A stretch of DNA of 64,000 nt from Acanthochromis polyacanthus (taxonomy: Eukaryota; Chordata; Actinopteri; Pomacentridae), in the NCBI RefSeq assembly GCF_021347895.1, contig NC_067117.1, positions 15,037,858-15,101,857 on the forward strand, read 5' to 3'. A model generated the notes under the pieces. The model saw only the letters and a program-made list of their open reading frames with translations. It did not search any database and was not told where the DNA came from. Made by a program: the position numbers and the translations under genes. Positions 1-10,270 of this stretch are shown piece by piece. Numbering within the stretch: the first letter of the stretch is position 1; the number at the start of each line of letters is the position of its first letter.

Positions 1-449
1 TAAAAAAAGTGATATTATGCATTTCTAAAAGGATTTTGTGGGAGGACTTGTATAAACTTTCTTTTTAAAAAGGTTTAACCTAAAAGGAAAAATTCAAAAA
101 GTACAAAAAAGAGTTGATTGCTGATAAATTGCACCAATACTAACTTAACCACATGTGAAAACCTTCTGGGACATTCTGGGAAGTCTGGGACTTTGTAGTA
201 TTCATTACTTAGGCCATTATAATCAGTTATACTATGTGCTCACACAATGGTATATAATTCCTCTTTATAGAGAATATTTTTTTTTAGGTTTAAAATTAAG
301 TAAGTGTTACAAAACACTTTCCCTTTTGGGATTTTTAAGGCCCTATTGATTCCTGACTTCTTTCACATCTTTGTGCTTTATGTCAGCACTAGTAAAAAAT
401 ATATATATATTCAGCAGTTGTGATTTGTATAATTACTGATTTATTGTAG
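1..449. other. Non-coding sequence upstream of the first recognised WASP-like exon
   Basis: AT-rich sequence with no recognisable coding exon or repeat family. It ends in a splice acceptor (TTATTGTAG) directly before the exon at 450, so at least its 3' part is probably intron. The exon with the start codon is not recognised here and may lie outside the window. Confidence 0.5.
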
Positions 450-1979
450 TTGATGAAATCTACAGTAGCCCAGATACTGCAGGCCAAAGACATCGAAGGT
501 GAGAGTCCAAGCTGGACCTGTTTCAACTGTGGTGTGATTTGTCTCATTGAGGATGAATCCAGGCGTTCCTATTTCCTGCGTCTCTACTGTGTCAAGGTAA
601 GAGGAACTATCAAACTGCTCAGAGTTACTCCACCCGCTCAGATCTACACACAGCGATACGTGCACACCACTTCCCAGTTCATTTTGTTCTCTTGGCTTTT
701 CTGTGTGTCTACTAGAACAGTTGCTCACGTAGGACGGCTTGAAGTGTTTCCTCTAACTTTCAGCGTTCCTCATTAACAATAGAAAGTCTTATGATGATGG
801 GTGTGCCTGGTTCTTTACCTTGTGTGACTCTAACAGCTGTTCATAAACACCATTCCCTACATCCTGACCTCATCTACCCTCATACACAGCGAGCCAAGTT
901 ACTGTGGGAGCAGGAGTTGTACATTCCTTTCACGTACACTGCAGCTCGCACATTCTTCCACACGTTTCCTGCAGAGGTAGGTGTCTGAGTAAAAGTCTAT
1001 GCATTATTCTCATTAGAGAGCTACTTTTGACTTGCTTTATGGCGGACTTGCTTTTTTTTTCGCAGGGCAAACAGATGGGCCTCAACTTTGCAAATGAGAT
1101 CGAGGCAGAAGAATTTTATCTTGCAGTTGAGGCAGCACACGGTCAGAATATCAACAAACAGATGTGTGCCAGCAGATGTAAAATCTGTATATGGTCTCTT
1201 CACATGACAGAAGATCAAAAGGTAAACCTGCTATCATGTTTCCCTTTTTATAATTTCTTATCAGTCTCCATTTTACTCTTTCATTTGCAGAAAAAATGAT
1301 CAGCATGATTGCCATAGCAAATGTGAAAACAGCCTCAACAAGTGACCCACCTCATTTAGGGTAAGAAAAAAAATATATCATTTTGCAGCTGAAAAGTGCA
1401 GGAAAAAAATAAATATTAAAGAGATGAGTCAGTCTGTTTATGCTCCCTGTAGATCTGAAGCTGCTGAAAGTTTGGATGAGGAGAAATATTTCCTCATGGA
1501 TGCACTTTCCACCACAGTTCCTCCAACCACAAGCTCAGTAAGTCAAATTATAGAGTGAAAGGAAACCTAAAGTCAAACTCAGTTTCTCGCAGTAACAGAC
1601 CACATTAGTCCATTCCATGGTGCAATCTGCTTGTTGTAGTTTAAGGACCTGGATCCTGCTATGAGTAGGCTGTTAATGCAGGCAAGACTCACTGAAGAAG
1701 ACCTTAAAGACAAGGACATTGCTGAGGCTGCTGACCATATCATCAGCCAGTTTGGAGGACTGAAGGCTGTGCAGCAAGAGCTGAGCAACAGAGGTACATT
1801 ATCTCAAACATATATCACAAATGCCTTTTACACTTCAAAAGTTTTTAGTACAGTTGATTTCAAGGCAGTGCTCTGTCATTTGTGACAGGTTCTGTGTCTC
1901 AGACATTGCCAAGAGCTGCAGGGGCGTCCATCTCCCCGACTCTGAAGAAAGGACCTTTGCCACCGTCCCCTCCATTAAA
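450..1979 (+). CDS. WASP-family protein (WH1 domain plus part of the GTPase-binding domain), partial
   Basis: Seven exons can be placed by GT-AG borders: 450-596, 890-976, 1066-1221, 1291-1360, 1453-1537, 1640-1793 and 1889-about 1979. Exons 1-3 encode a WH1/EVH1 domain with the family signatures RRSYFLRLYCVK, KLLWEQELY, FFHTFPAE and LNFANEIEAEEF. In WASP this domain binds WIP. Exon 6 (FKDLDPAMSRLL through GGLKAVQQELSNR) matches the autoinhibitory second half of the WASP GTPase-binding domain. Exon 7 starts a proline-rich stretch (GPLPPSPPLK). The CRIB core (HVGWDP type) is not visible, and no VCA (actin and Arp2/3 binding) tail was found downstream. Phases agree at every junction except exon 3 to exon 4: exon 3 as read leads to a stop in exon 4, but a single frame change within 1141-1206 would restore DRRSK-type sequence into exon 4. 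This may be a sequencing error or a decaying paralogue. The family call is firm; which paralogue is unknown. Confidence 0.8.
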
Positions 1980-2265
1980 GATAGTAGGAGGGGGAGGAAA
2001 GGAATGAGGGAGACAGAGAAAAGGGGAGAAAATTAGAGGGGATTAGGGTAGTAGAAGTGGGGTTACAGAAGATGAATGGGGAAGGGAGGCTGGGAAACAA
2101 GAGGAAAATGAAATGGGGTCTGGTTGGAGGAGCCAGATTAAAGGGTAATAGAGGTGAGATGGAGAGCGAAGGGATGAGGGTTGGAGGGGATGATGGAAGG
2201 AGGGTGGAGTGATGAAAATGAGAGACAGAAGAAGGATGGCAGAGAGGATAGGGAAGACAAAGACC
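1976..2265 (+). repeat. Purine-rich (GA/GGA) low-complexity tract
   Basis: About 290 bases dominated by G and A on the + strand (AGGAGGGGGAGGAAAGGAAT type), with few pyrimidines. It begins just where the WASP-like proline-rich exon loses its reading frame. The opposite strand is a polypyrimidine tract that gives a spurious Pro/Ser-rich translation. Not coding. Confidence 0.7.
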
Positions 2266-3728
2266 TGAAATCCCTTTGTAGCAGGTCCAGTAATTCTGGA
2301 AAAATCTTAACTTACTGTTGAAGGTATTTATGTCCTTTACTGGAAGGCTGTGCAACCTTCAACTAAAAGAATATTTTAAAAGACACTCTGAGGATGTAAT
2401 ATTTGGGGATTTGCACCATGTAAGCACACATGAAAAAAGAAATACCTGGTTCCATGGGAGGTAGGAGGGGTCAAGGCCACCTCTGAAATCTCACTGGGCC
2501 ATGCCAGATCTAAAGGGGTCCACTTCATTAACTAAACTCCAATGTCCAATTTAGAAATTAATATAAAAATGTAAAATAAATTGAACCTTAAAAAAGCTTG
2601 TCCCTATGGAATCTGCAACATTTGTTGGGTTTTAATGTATATTTCTGTAAGTTTGTAGCTTTTGCTCTGTGTTCATTGAGGTTAATCTCCATGATAATAT
2701 TAACACTGTAAGGAATTGTAGTAAATGCTGAAGTAATTTTATCTTTAACTTGGCCTCACCATTGCCATGGCCTGGTTTTGCTGCACTCTGCATTATCTGC
2801 ATTCCTCTGTTAAGGAGTCCCTATTATCTTCATGAGAAAGATAAGAGTATAATGTTTGAAGGACGAAAACTACATGACACGTATTGTGTTGTTTGATTCA
2901 TTGGTCAGATCTCCAAACACTAAACTGGTGTATGAGCTCTGCCCTGCCAGCTGAAATATGTACTCTGTATTTCTCTATTTCATTTTCCTCTATTTAGTTT
3001 AATAATAATAGCAAGAGACAATTAATGTTGCATCTGGATTGTGTTTTTTTTTTTTTTTTTGTTCGGCCATTCAGATTTCTAGAACAAATTTGGGATCCAG
3101 ATGTGATGGACATGTGATACAGACTCCTCTGGAAGAACAGAAGGCTGATCATTTAGGAACATTCCTCCCTGACAATGCTGAGACGCTGTTTCCAGACGGA
3201 GCCCGATCACTGATCCGACCCTGATCCGGAAATCAGAACTTTGCCATACAGAAATACAGAAAGGATGATAAAAATTACTGTCTTATGACCCAACTAAGAT
3301 AACTGCAGACTGAATGATAGAACCCTGAGAAAAGAAAAGTTTTGTTTGAGTAAAGAGCTTTTGCTCTATCCAGACAAGAAGTAGAGATACAGCATAATCA
3401 GAGATAGGAAAGAGTCAGAGTAAGGAGATGTGTGATGTGGACACACATCCCAAAGTTTTTCCTACTAGGATAATGACTGAGAAAAATTCTGGAAGCGTAA
3501 ATCAGTTTGATGTATGGGTTAAAATTCCCAGAAGTTTCAGTGTGAATCAATTGGAGCAATAAAAAATATTTATGGGGGCATAAGAGAAAGCAGATGCAGA
3601 AAAGCATGCAGCCTGTCCAAGAATAAGAAACAGAAAAACATGACATTTAAAGGAGATTAGGAAGCTTATAGATTGTGGAAAGGAGAAGCAGAGAGTAGAA
3701 AGAAGACATTCAAGAAACAACAAATCAA
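2266..3728. other. Unassigned sequence between the WASP-like exons and the retroviral remnant
   Basis: No recognisable gene. It contains a T-run at about 3044-3060. An open stretch at about 3072-3225 (ending ARSLIRP) resembles nothing I know and could be retroviral leader or chance. From about 3600 the + strand becomes lysine- and arginine-rich in translation, leading into the gag-like segment. Confidence 0.4.
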
Positions 3729-4440
3729 ATGGAAGGTAAAAGAGACTCTGGAGAAAAGATGAATGAAAATTTTAATGAAATCACTAAAATACCATCTCCG
3801 TCTCTCACCAAGACAAAATCACCAAGAAATCCATTCAGACGAGACCCCGATCATGTCTCTCCTCCTCCACCTCCTTATGCTCCAGATCAGCCGCTCCAAG
3901 ATGGTCAGCTAGATTCATCTACAGGACAGGAAACAGCATCAGCTCTGCTATGAGGGGCCTCATCCCAGGACTCATCTCCAGAACCAGCTGCAAGGACCCA
4001 ATTCCGGATGGAAAACCCACTGGAAGAGGAGAAGAAGCCATTATGCTCTAGATCAGACACCTCTAGTGGCAGCACCAATTAGGGCAGAGTGCAGACCAAG
4101 TGTACGCCAAAAGCTGCAGGCCAATCCAGCCCGACAATTCTATTCAGACCGTGGTCAGAAGCCGATATCGCCGCAGGGATGAATTATGTTAGTAGCCCAA
4201 AGGACAACCTGGCCCTGTTCAAAATTTAACTTGAAAACCTCGTAAAGGAAAATCAACCCACTACATCTGAACTGAGTCTTTTACAGAACAAAATACTGAA
4301 GCATTCAAGAATTCTTCACACACGTATGTGGATGAGAATGTCAAGTCCTGGCTGGAAAAACCGTTGACAAGGACAGGTTCAGATTAATAGTTTTCAGCCT
4401 CATCGCACTGTGTGTGACAAAGTTCCCACAGTACAGAAGT
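3729..4440 (+). pseudogene. Endogenous retrovirus gag-like remnant, 5' part
   Basis: The open stretch 3729-3953 has a basic, Ser/Thr/Pro-rich region followed by PPPPPYAPD. This contains a PPxY-type late-domain motif, as in many retroviral Gag proteins. Further on, around 4150-4270, a different frame has RPWSEADIAAGMNY and an acidic/Leu-rich continuation resembling the start of a Gag capsid region. Stops and frame changes separate these pieces, so this is a dead relic. The sequence is cut at 4441 by a hAT element and resumes at 7173. The assignment is by motif resemblance only. No LTR was identified. Confidence 0.45.
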
Positions 4441-4609
4441 ACGTCAGCCATAGGCGTCAGTTTAGGGGGGGACGGTGGGGATGTGTCCCCCCCCCCACTT
4501 TTTGTCAGGGGACATTCAAATTCTTCACATGTAAGCCGTTGTAAACCCAGTTATTTTCAGCAGTATAGAAAATTCCGACGCTCCTGAACGCACCATCCGC
4601 ACTCGGCCG

Positions 4610-6602
4610 TAGAGATGGGATTTTGGCTCTTTGAGGGGAGCTGGATCTTGGTGAGCCGTTCCTTTCAAAGAGCCGTTCAAAAAACTGGCTCATTTGGCTC
4701 ATTTTTATATTTATTAAATTTTAAAAAGCCAGTCTGGCCTTAACTCATTTAATCTTGGAAATAATCACTGGGAGGAATGAATTTAGATATCCCACCAATA
4801 TGAGTTTGAATTATTATGAAATATTGATTATAACCTTATTTGACACGTGTGGATTAGATTTTAAAGTCGGCCACTTTTACTGTTGAATGTTGAGTTTTCA
4901 GGTGTCTGTGCAAATTATTTGTGGAGCCTGACTTAGAAATATTTTTTTGACAAATACTGCATTTACCCTTACTATCTGCCACGAGAGAAAAGTGCATCCA
5001 AATGCTGCTTCATTTCCTTAATTGGCTCATTTTGTCAACGACGACGGACTGACTCTCCCATGGGCGTAACCACCATCTCAGAAGTGAGGGGGACAAATTT
5101 TTCAGAGCGATTTATCATTCTCATACATTTAATTGCACCGTCCTTAGTGGCTAAAGAACCACATAATCCCTAACAGCCACAGTACAATACCAGGGGACCA
5201 ACTAGGCTAGTTCTTTAAACTATAAAGTATAAAACTTTAAACTATAAAATCTAAAGTTTTAGTGGCCAAACTCTAGTTGAGTTGACAACAATGTCCCTTG
5301 AACATCTACTGGACGAGTAGCCAAAGGTGCCAAACACTGAACATGAAATGATCAGTACTGCCTGGTTTCTCCCTGCAATAGATATCTTATTTTCAGGAAG
5401 TTAGAATCTCTCCTTACCTGTAAAGACCCTACATCCTTGTCCCTGCTGCTGGCCTCTAATCCATCTCCTCCCTGACTCTGCTCTTTCTGTTATGGCAATA
5501 AACATAAAAAATGTGGTAAGAAAAATTCTGAAATAGCATTAGGAAGAGTAAAAATTGCAGTAGAATTTAACCTCAAAATCACTTTAACCCATAGATACAT
5601 ATTTTTTTCTCAGCCACTTATATATTTTTTTCACCTCTGCAGACCCTGCATGGTCAACATTACTGCTGGCCGCTGCCTCTGGTCCATCTCCTGCCTGACT
5701 CTGCTCTTTGTTATGGAAATAATCATTAAAAAAACTGACAATCTAAATTCTGAGATAGAATTAGAAAGAGAAGGAGTAAAAAATAGTTGTAAATTTATAC
5801 CATAGATAGCCTATTCTTTTTTCTCCTCCCTGACTCTCCTCTTTTGGGACCAAAAGAATTAAATACATGGAGAGCAATTGTGAGCACATCTTCTGCCCAG
5901 AAATGAAAGAGGACTGGGTTTATTCCAAGAGTAAACTAATTAGCAAGTAATGTAACAGAGGCAACCACATTTGAATTATTGTTAACTAGCTTAACATATT
6001 GATATATTGCCACGTTTTACCTTGTCATCATTTAGCTAACAAGTCTAACATTGTTTGCATCCAACAAGGTCACACAACTTACACGGTTTGTTTGGAAAAA
6101 ACTGTAAAGTTTTTTGCTTCTTGCTAGCTCTGGCTGGTTTGCTAAACATTACTCCAGACGCACGTTCTGCACTGCTCAGCACAGCAGCACGTCTCCTGTG
6201 GAACACCTGTGTTAGCATGCGCTCATGGTGCATTCAAAGACGGCTCGGGAAAACACTTTACTGGATGCTAATAACGGGTTTAGCTGTTGTAAGGGCTGAA
6301 AAAAGTGCGGGGAACAGAGGGGACAGATGTGGAAAGTGCGGGGAACATGTCCCACGCAGCGTTCACTGTTTCTGTGTTGTTGTTGTTTTATTTTTTTACT
6401 GGCGCACTCACGTGAAGGCAGCATGCACAACGTGACGTGACGCTATTTGCATATCTAATAAGCACCGCGCAGCTGGGCTGCGCTCCTCCCCATGTAACTG
6501 GGGGGGAAAAAAAGAACGGTTCCCAGCTGGGACTCGGTTCCCATCGTTCATGTTAACGAGCCGTTCAAAAGAACCAGTTCGTTCGTGAACGTCACAACAC
6601 TA
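4610..6602. mobile_element. hAT-type DNA transposon (inner), nested in the outer hAT
   Basis: It starts TAGAGATGGGATTTTGGCTC and ends CGTGAACGTCACAACACTA. The inverted ends share the TAG-G-TG-GA pattern, and both arms carry GAGCCGTTC/GAACGGCTC motifs (GAGCCGTTCAAAA occurs at both 4670 and 6560). The flanking 8-bp duplication is CTCGGCCG (4602-4609) and CTCGGCTG (6603-6610), with one mismatch. Length is about 1,993 bp. No intact transposase is visible, so it is non-autonomous or eroded. Confidence 0.8.
5405..5800 (+). repeat. Internal duplicated segment within the inner hAT
   Basis: A block around 5420-5555 (CTGCTGGCC..., CCATCTCCTCCCTGACTCTG, then AAATTCTGAAATAG) recurs diverged around 5640-5775, with the same order of motifs (CCATCTCCTGCCTGACTCTG, then AAATTCTGAGATAG). 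A third partial match (CTCCTCCCTGACTCTCCTCT) lies at about 5823. Probably an old tandem duplication inside the transposon. Confidence 0.55.
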
Positions 6603-6940
6603 CTCGGCTGAGAGTTGCACAGACATGCAGCACATCTTCGTGAGGTTAAAAAAAAACGTGCAGATGCTAAATTTGCGCCCGTGCCAAGTGGAAGCTCCGA
6701 CCAGAGGCGTGCAGGGGCAAAATTTCGGCCCGGGAGAATTAGTACTATTGCAGCCCAGCTTGTGGCATTGTGCCGCCGTTCTTCGACATTTTCTCAAAGT
6801 GCTGTCTTACCAACGACACGGAAGCATATGAGAAAAGCAGGCGTGCTGCACCAATGCTAAACTTGGATCTCAAGTAGAGGGCCACAAAATATCGTCCCAC
6901 GGGCCGCAGTTGGCCCGCGAGTTTGAGACCCATGATTTAA

Positions 6941-6942
6941 AG

Positions 6943-6973
<31 letters not shown>

Positions 6974-7015
6974 GTTGTTGTTATTATTATTATCATCGTC
7001 ATCATTATTATTTTA
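6941..7015 (+). repeat. (TTA)n / trinucleotide microsatellite
   Basis: A run of TTA/ATT triplets interrupted by TTG and ATC triplets. It lies within the right arm of the outer hAT. Confidence 0.9.
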
Positions 7016-7172
7016 TGACTGGACCGGCCCAACAATAAAGCGGCCCACCAGGGATATCCCCGGTGTTCCCGATTATCCAGCACGCCACCCAGGGTGTGCA
7101 TTTCCATCTGACAATGGCTGTGGTCTCCATCCCCCCCACTTTTAAAAACAAACTGACGCCCTTGACGTCAGC

Positions 7173-7660
7173 CATCTCATCTCTGTCTCAGAGGAAAAAA
7201 GAGACCAGCACCGTCTTCCTAGCATGTCTCACAGAAGTCTTTGATATTCATAGTGGACTGAAAAAAGAACAAATGGAGGCATCACATGACCCCTATGATG
7301 TGTATCTGAAATCTTTTGTAATAGAAGGAGGCCTGAAATTGAAATGGAGATCAAGAAAACATGCATCACCTCGAGAATAGCAAGTCGAGCTGAGCTTTTG
7401 CAGCATGCAAACCATGCAGGAAACCAGCTGTTATCCCAGGAGGTCCAGCTGGCCATTTCTAAGTATATAGCTGGAGGCAGCGGAGGACATGGTAGAGGAC
7501 AAGGAAGAAGAACCAGTGGACACAGACATGAATTACACAAACTCAATATGTGTTTCTGATGCAGTAGAAATGGACATTGACAAGACGAATGTCGGTCAAG
7601 GAGGAAGAAGAATCCATCCAAACCACTGGACTGAGAACAGGAGGGGGAGAAGCAGATGCC
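7173..7660 (+). pseudogene. Endogenous retrovirus gag-like remnant, 3' part
   Basis: Directly after the outer hAT target duplication, + strand reading resumes with segments typical of the C-terminal capsid end: EVFDIHSGLKK at about 7235 and, in another frame from 7344, IKKTCITSRIASRAELLQHA. The shifts between frames show decay. Together with the part before 4440 this was once continuous. No nucleocapsid zinc knuckle (CCHC) is evident. Retroviral origin is inferred from domain resemblance and from the protease/RT-like remnant downstream. Confidence 0.45.
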
Positions 7661-8500
7661 AGAGATAGGCCAGACTTCTTAGATGTACAAACACAACACA
7701 ACACAATGCAATGCAACACAACACTGGTTGAGTGAGTCCCAAGTTTAATCAGATCATGATAAAATAACATTTGCAACAAGCCATGTTGCTAATATGAGAT
7801 CTAAATCTACAATTGCTATGTATCCAGATGGTCACAGTTCACCTTAACAGTAGCAGGTCACAGTGTTTCATTCTTTTTTTATTGTCTGCATTTACTCTCA
7901 TTGTTTAACTCCACGGAAGGGGTGTCAACACTTTATGAGATGAATGCATATTTTAGTCTTGCAGCCAAATATTGGTGTTTCATTCTTGGGGAACTCCGGT
8001 GTTACTGTCTCTGTGTTAAGATTAACTGTTGAACCAAAAAATCCAAAATTCAATTACATTAAAAAAAACTATATAGAATACCAGAAGTGAGAAAACTGAG
8101 GGTGATCCTGGTTTTCCTGTGCTTGAACTCTATAGCATCCACCTACAGTCTATGCTCAATGACTGCACAGTTAAACACTCATTCTTACTTTCAGACCTTA
8201 TTTCTAATTTAATTTTAGCCACTCACCAGTCACACCACAAATGGTGAAATATAGTCACCTCACCATATTTGCACACACACACAAACACACTGCACACAGG
8301 CAGTCAAATTTATGCTGCTGGTTCTTTGCACTGCACAGCTCACGTATCACAGGGACCAGGTGACAAGTTTGAGGAAGTGTGGTATAGAACAGCAACAGGA
8401 AGTTCAAAGATTGAATCAGTCTCATATTTTTGGACAAGGTCTGCTGCTGCTACTGTCTCTGTGTCACTTTCTCCCTCACAGGATATTTTTAGTTGAGGCT
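7661..8500. other. Unassigned sequence inside the retroviral relic
   Basis: It has a CAACA-rich simple repeat at about 7685-7725 and a CA-rich patch at 8271-8300. No recognisable domain. By position between gag-like and protease-like remnants it is probably eroded retroviral sequence. Confidence 0.35.
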
Positions 8501-9040
8501 CCATAAGTGCCACTGGGGAAACCTACAAATTGGGAGAGGACTCACTCCTGAAAAAACTGACCCTGACTGACTTCTGTACCGTGAAACTGCATCCCAAGAT
8601 GTTGTACAGCGAGAAATGAGATGTGTAAAAAGCCCTGTTAGCATCCACAGCGCTGGGAGAACATTTGAGCTATGGCACACACAGACAGACACACATAACA
8701 TGGTTTCAAAGAGCCTGTTGAAATGGCTGAACTATCTGAGGGGACTTCCTGTTTGTGGTCCCTGCACAAACAACATATGGGGCTCAGAGCACCAATATTT
8801 CCTGCAAAGAAACTACATATTAAAGATAGTGTTCCTGAAGCATGCTTCCTTGTACTCACTACTCCTCCATCTGAGTTGGCAGGACTCACAGAAACACTTT
8901 GGACAAAACTAAGTGTGATTTAGGACTAAAAAAAAAGGTGCATCTCCCCTCATTAGCACTCCAAGGTCCACCTGCTGCCCAAAATAGTGTCCTCACTATC
9001 CATGAACCAAACAAAACAAAAAGAAGCTGTTAATGTTGAA
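8501..9040 (+). pseudogene. Endogenous retrovirus protease/reverse-transcriptase junction remnant
   Basis: Around 8530-8595 the + strand reads LGEDSLLKKLTLTDFCT, resembling the end of a retroviral protease. Around 8866-8910 it reads PPSELAGLTETLWTKL, and after a short stop-containing gap KKGASPLISTPRSTCCPK (about 8928-8980). This is the layout seen at the start of the reverse transcriptase in gamma/epsilon-like retroviruses. Frameshifts and stops interrupt it, and no downstream RT catalytic motif (YxDD) was found, so the relic is truncated. It supports the retroviral reading of the gag-like parts upstream. Confidence 0.45.
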
Positions 9041-9840
9041 AGAAAAAAAAATATAAAGAAACTTCACTTAAATTTCTCTGTGAGCCTGGTTGAACACCAG
9101 CCTTGTTTTAAAGATTATTTAATTTATTTAATTAAACATACCAGCCAAGCAGATGAATGATGAGATCTGTAGCCGGTTTTATTCAACAGCTTATGCTGAA
9201 GTTGCAAAACTCCACGCTCATTTGTTTCAGGTCTCATGAAAAGACTTTTCGGTGGTCAATCTGATTTTTGCTGTATCTTTAAAACAGAACCAAGGGTGTT
9301 TAAATCACTCTGCCAGGTGAGAGTGCACTCTTATGTTGACATGTTTAAATAGTATTCTCCAATTTTAAAGAATAAGAGGAACTGGCACTGTGGTTGTTGG
9401 ATGTGGCTGAAAATGGTCACAAAATAAATGTAAGTGCAAACGATAAAACTGTCAAAGGCAGAATAATAACCACAGTAACAAAGAAACATTGTTTAAAAGC
9501 TTGCTCTACAGATACCTCTGAGACTGGACCTACCAGATTGCACAGCAACAGTGACATGGACTGATAAAGCACACAAGGTTATTAGTGATTTAAAGATACT
9601 CTGACCTCAGACACGACTTTCTAAACAGAATGGTTTACTAAAAGAGCTAGAGCAAAAATAAAAGCATGTCGGATAAAAATGAAAACAGACTGATTTAAAA
9701 TAAATAAACAAAAGTGGAGCCATGACTATTATTTTTTTCAAATTGTGGGAAAAAAGAATAGGATAAATATGCATATTGATTAACGGCTCACACGCATTAA
9801 AAAGGTTAAAAGCGTCTTTATCACATAAATATGTAGGTAA
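9041..9840. other. No recognised feature
   Basis: AT-rich sequence with scattered short A-runs. No exon, transposon end or repeat was recognised. Confidence 0.4.
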
Positions 9841-10270
9841 AATTGCACGATAAGAAAAGGACGTGCGTGTGCGCGCGTCCCTCCAGAGCGCGCCTGGCTG
9901 CCAGCGCTCACTCTCTTCATTCATTTGTGCTGCTGGAGACGCTCACTGCGCTGCACGCTGGGAAGAACAGGCTTCAAACTGGGACCATGAGGGGCTCCTG
10001 CCACCCGAAAAACACACGGGACAGGGCAGGTAGGCTGAGAACTACACCTGAGCTGCCACTTTGCGTTATGTTTTGTGTTTTTTTGGCGCTGTTGCGGGTC
10101 GACCTTGTTTGCAGTGAGGGCTACGGAGCAGCTGGGCTAGCAGGCGGATGAAGTAAACAAGTCAGTGTCACGTAGGCTTGCCTCCGAGCTGACAGGGCTC
10201 TCTGCCGTGGGGAGGCGGGACAGACTGCGACACACGACCGTAGAATTAGCGAAGCGCTGGTTGTTTCAGG
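9841..10270 (+). promoter_or_regulatory. CpG-rich block with a candidate first exon
   Basis: CpG and GC content rise sharply against AT-rich flanks (GCGTGTGCGCGCGTCC at about 9865). An ATG at 9987 opens 14 codons (MRGSCHPKNTRDRA plus one base) ending at a good donor, CAG|GTAGGC, at 10029/10030. This fits an unmethylated vertebrate promoter with a short first exon. Which gene it serves is unclear; pfkfb4 (+ strand, first recognised coding exon 11 kb downstream) is the nearest candidate, through an alternative start. The short peptide matches nothing known to me. Confidence 0.4.

Larger units (their letters stand above)
4449..7164. mobile_element. hAT-type DNA transposon (outer), non-autonomous, split by a second hAT
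   Basis: The left end CATAGGCGTCAG (4449) pairs with the right end CTGACGCCCTTG (to 7164), giving 12-bp terminal inverted repeats with two mismatches. The flanks carry an identical 8-bp target duplication, ACGTCAGC, at 4441-4448 and 7165-7172; 8 bp is the hAT hallmark. Without the inner element (4610-6602) and one copy of its target duplication, about 715 bp remain. No transposase domain is recognisable in them. The element sits inside the gag-like remnant. Confidence 0.8.

Noticed and set aside
1975..2355. Pro/Ser-rich minus-strand frame
   Set aside because: A direct consequence of the purine-rich tract on the other strand. No family resemblance or splice context.
3072..3225. Further WASP-like exon downstream of the proline-rich exon
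   Set aside because: The acceptor is plausible but the peptide has no WH2, central or acidic VCA features and ends in a stop. It may belong to the retroviral relic.
5050..5110. A third transposon nested in the inner hAT (GGGCGTAACCACC start)
   Set aside because: The string looks like a transposon end, but no matching inverted end or target duplication could be found.
7229..7621. Cys/Pro-rich minus-strand frame of 130 codons
   Set aside because: Antisense to the gag-like relic. No known domain, and the + strand explains the sequence better.
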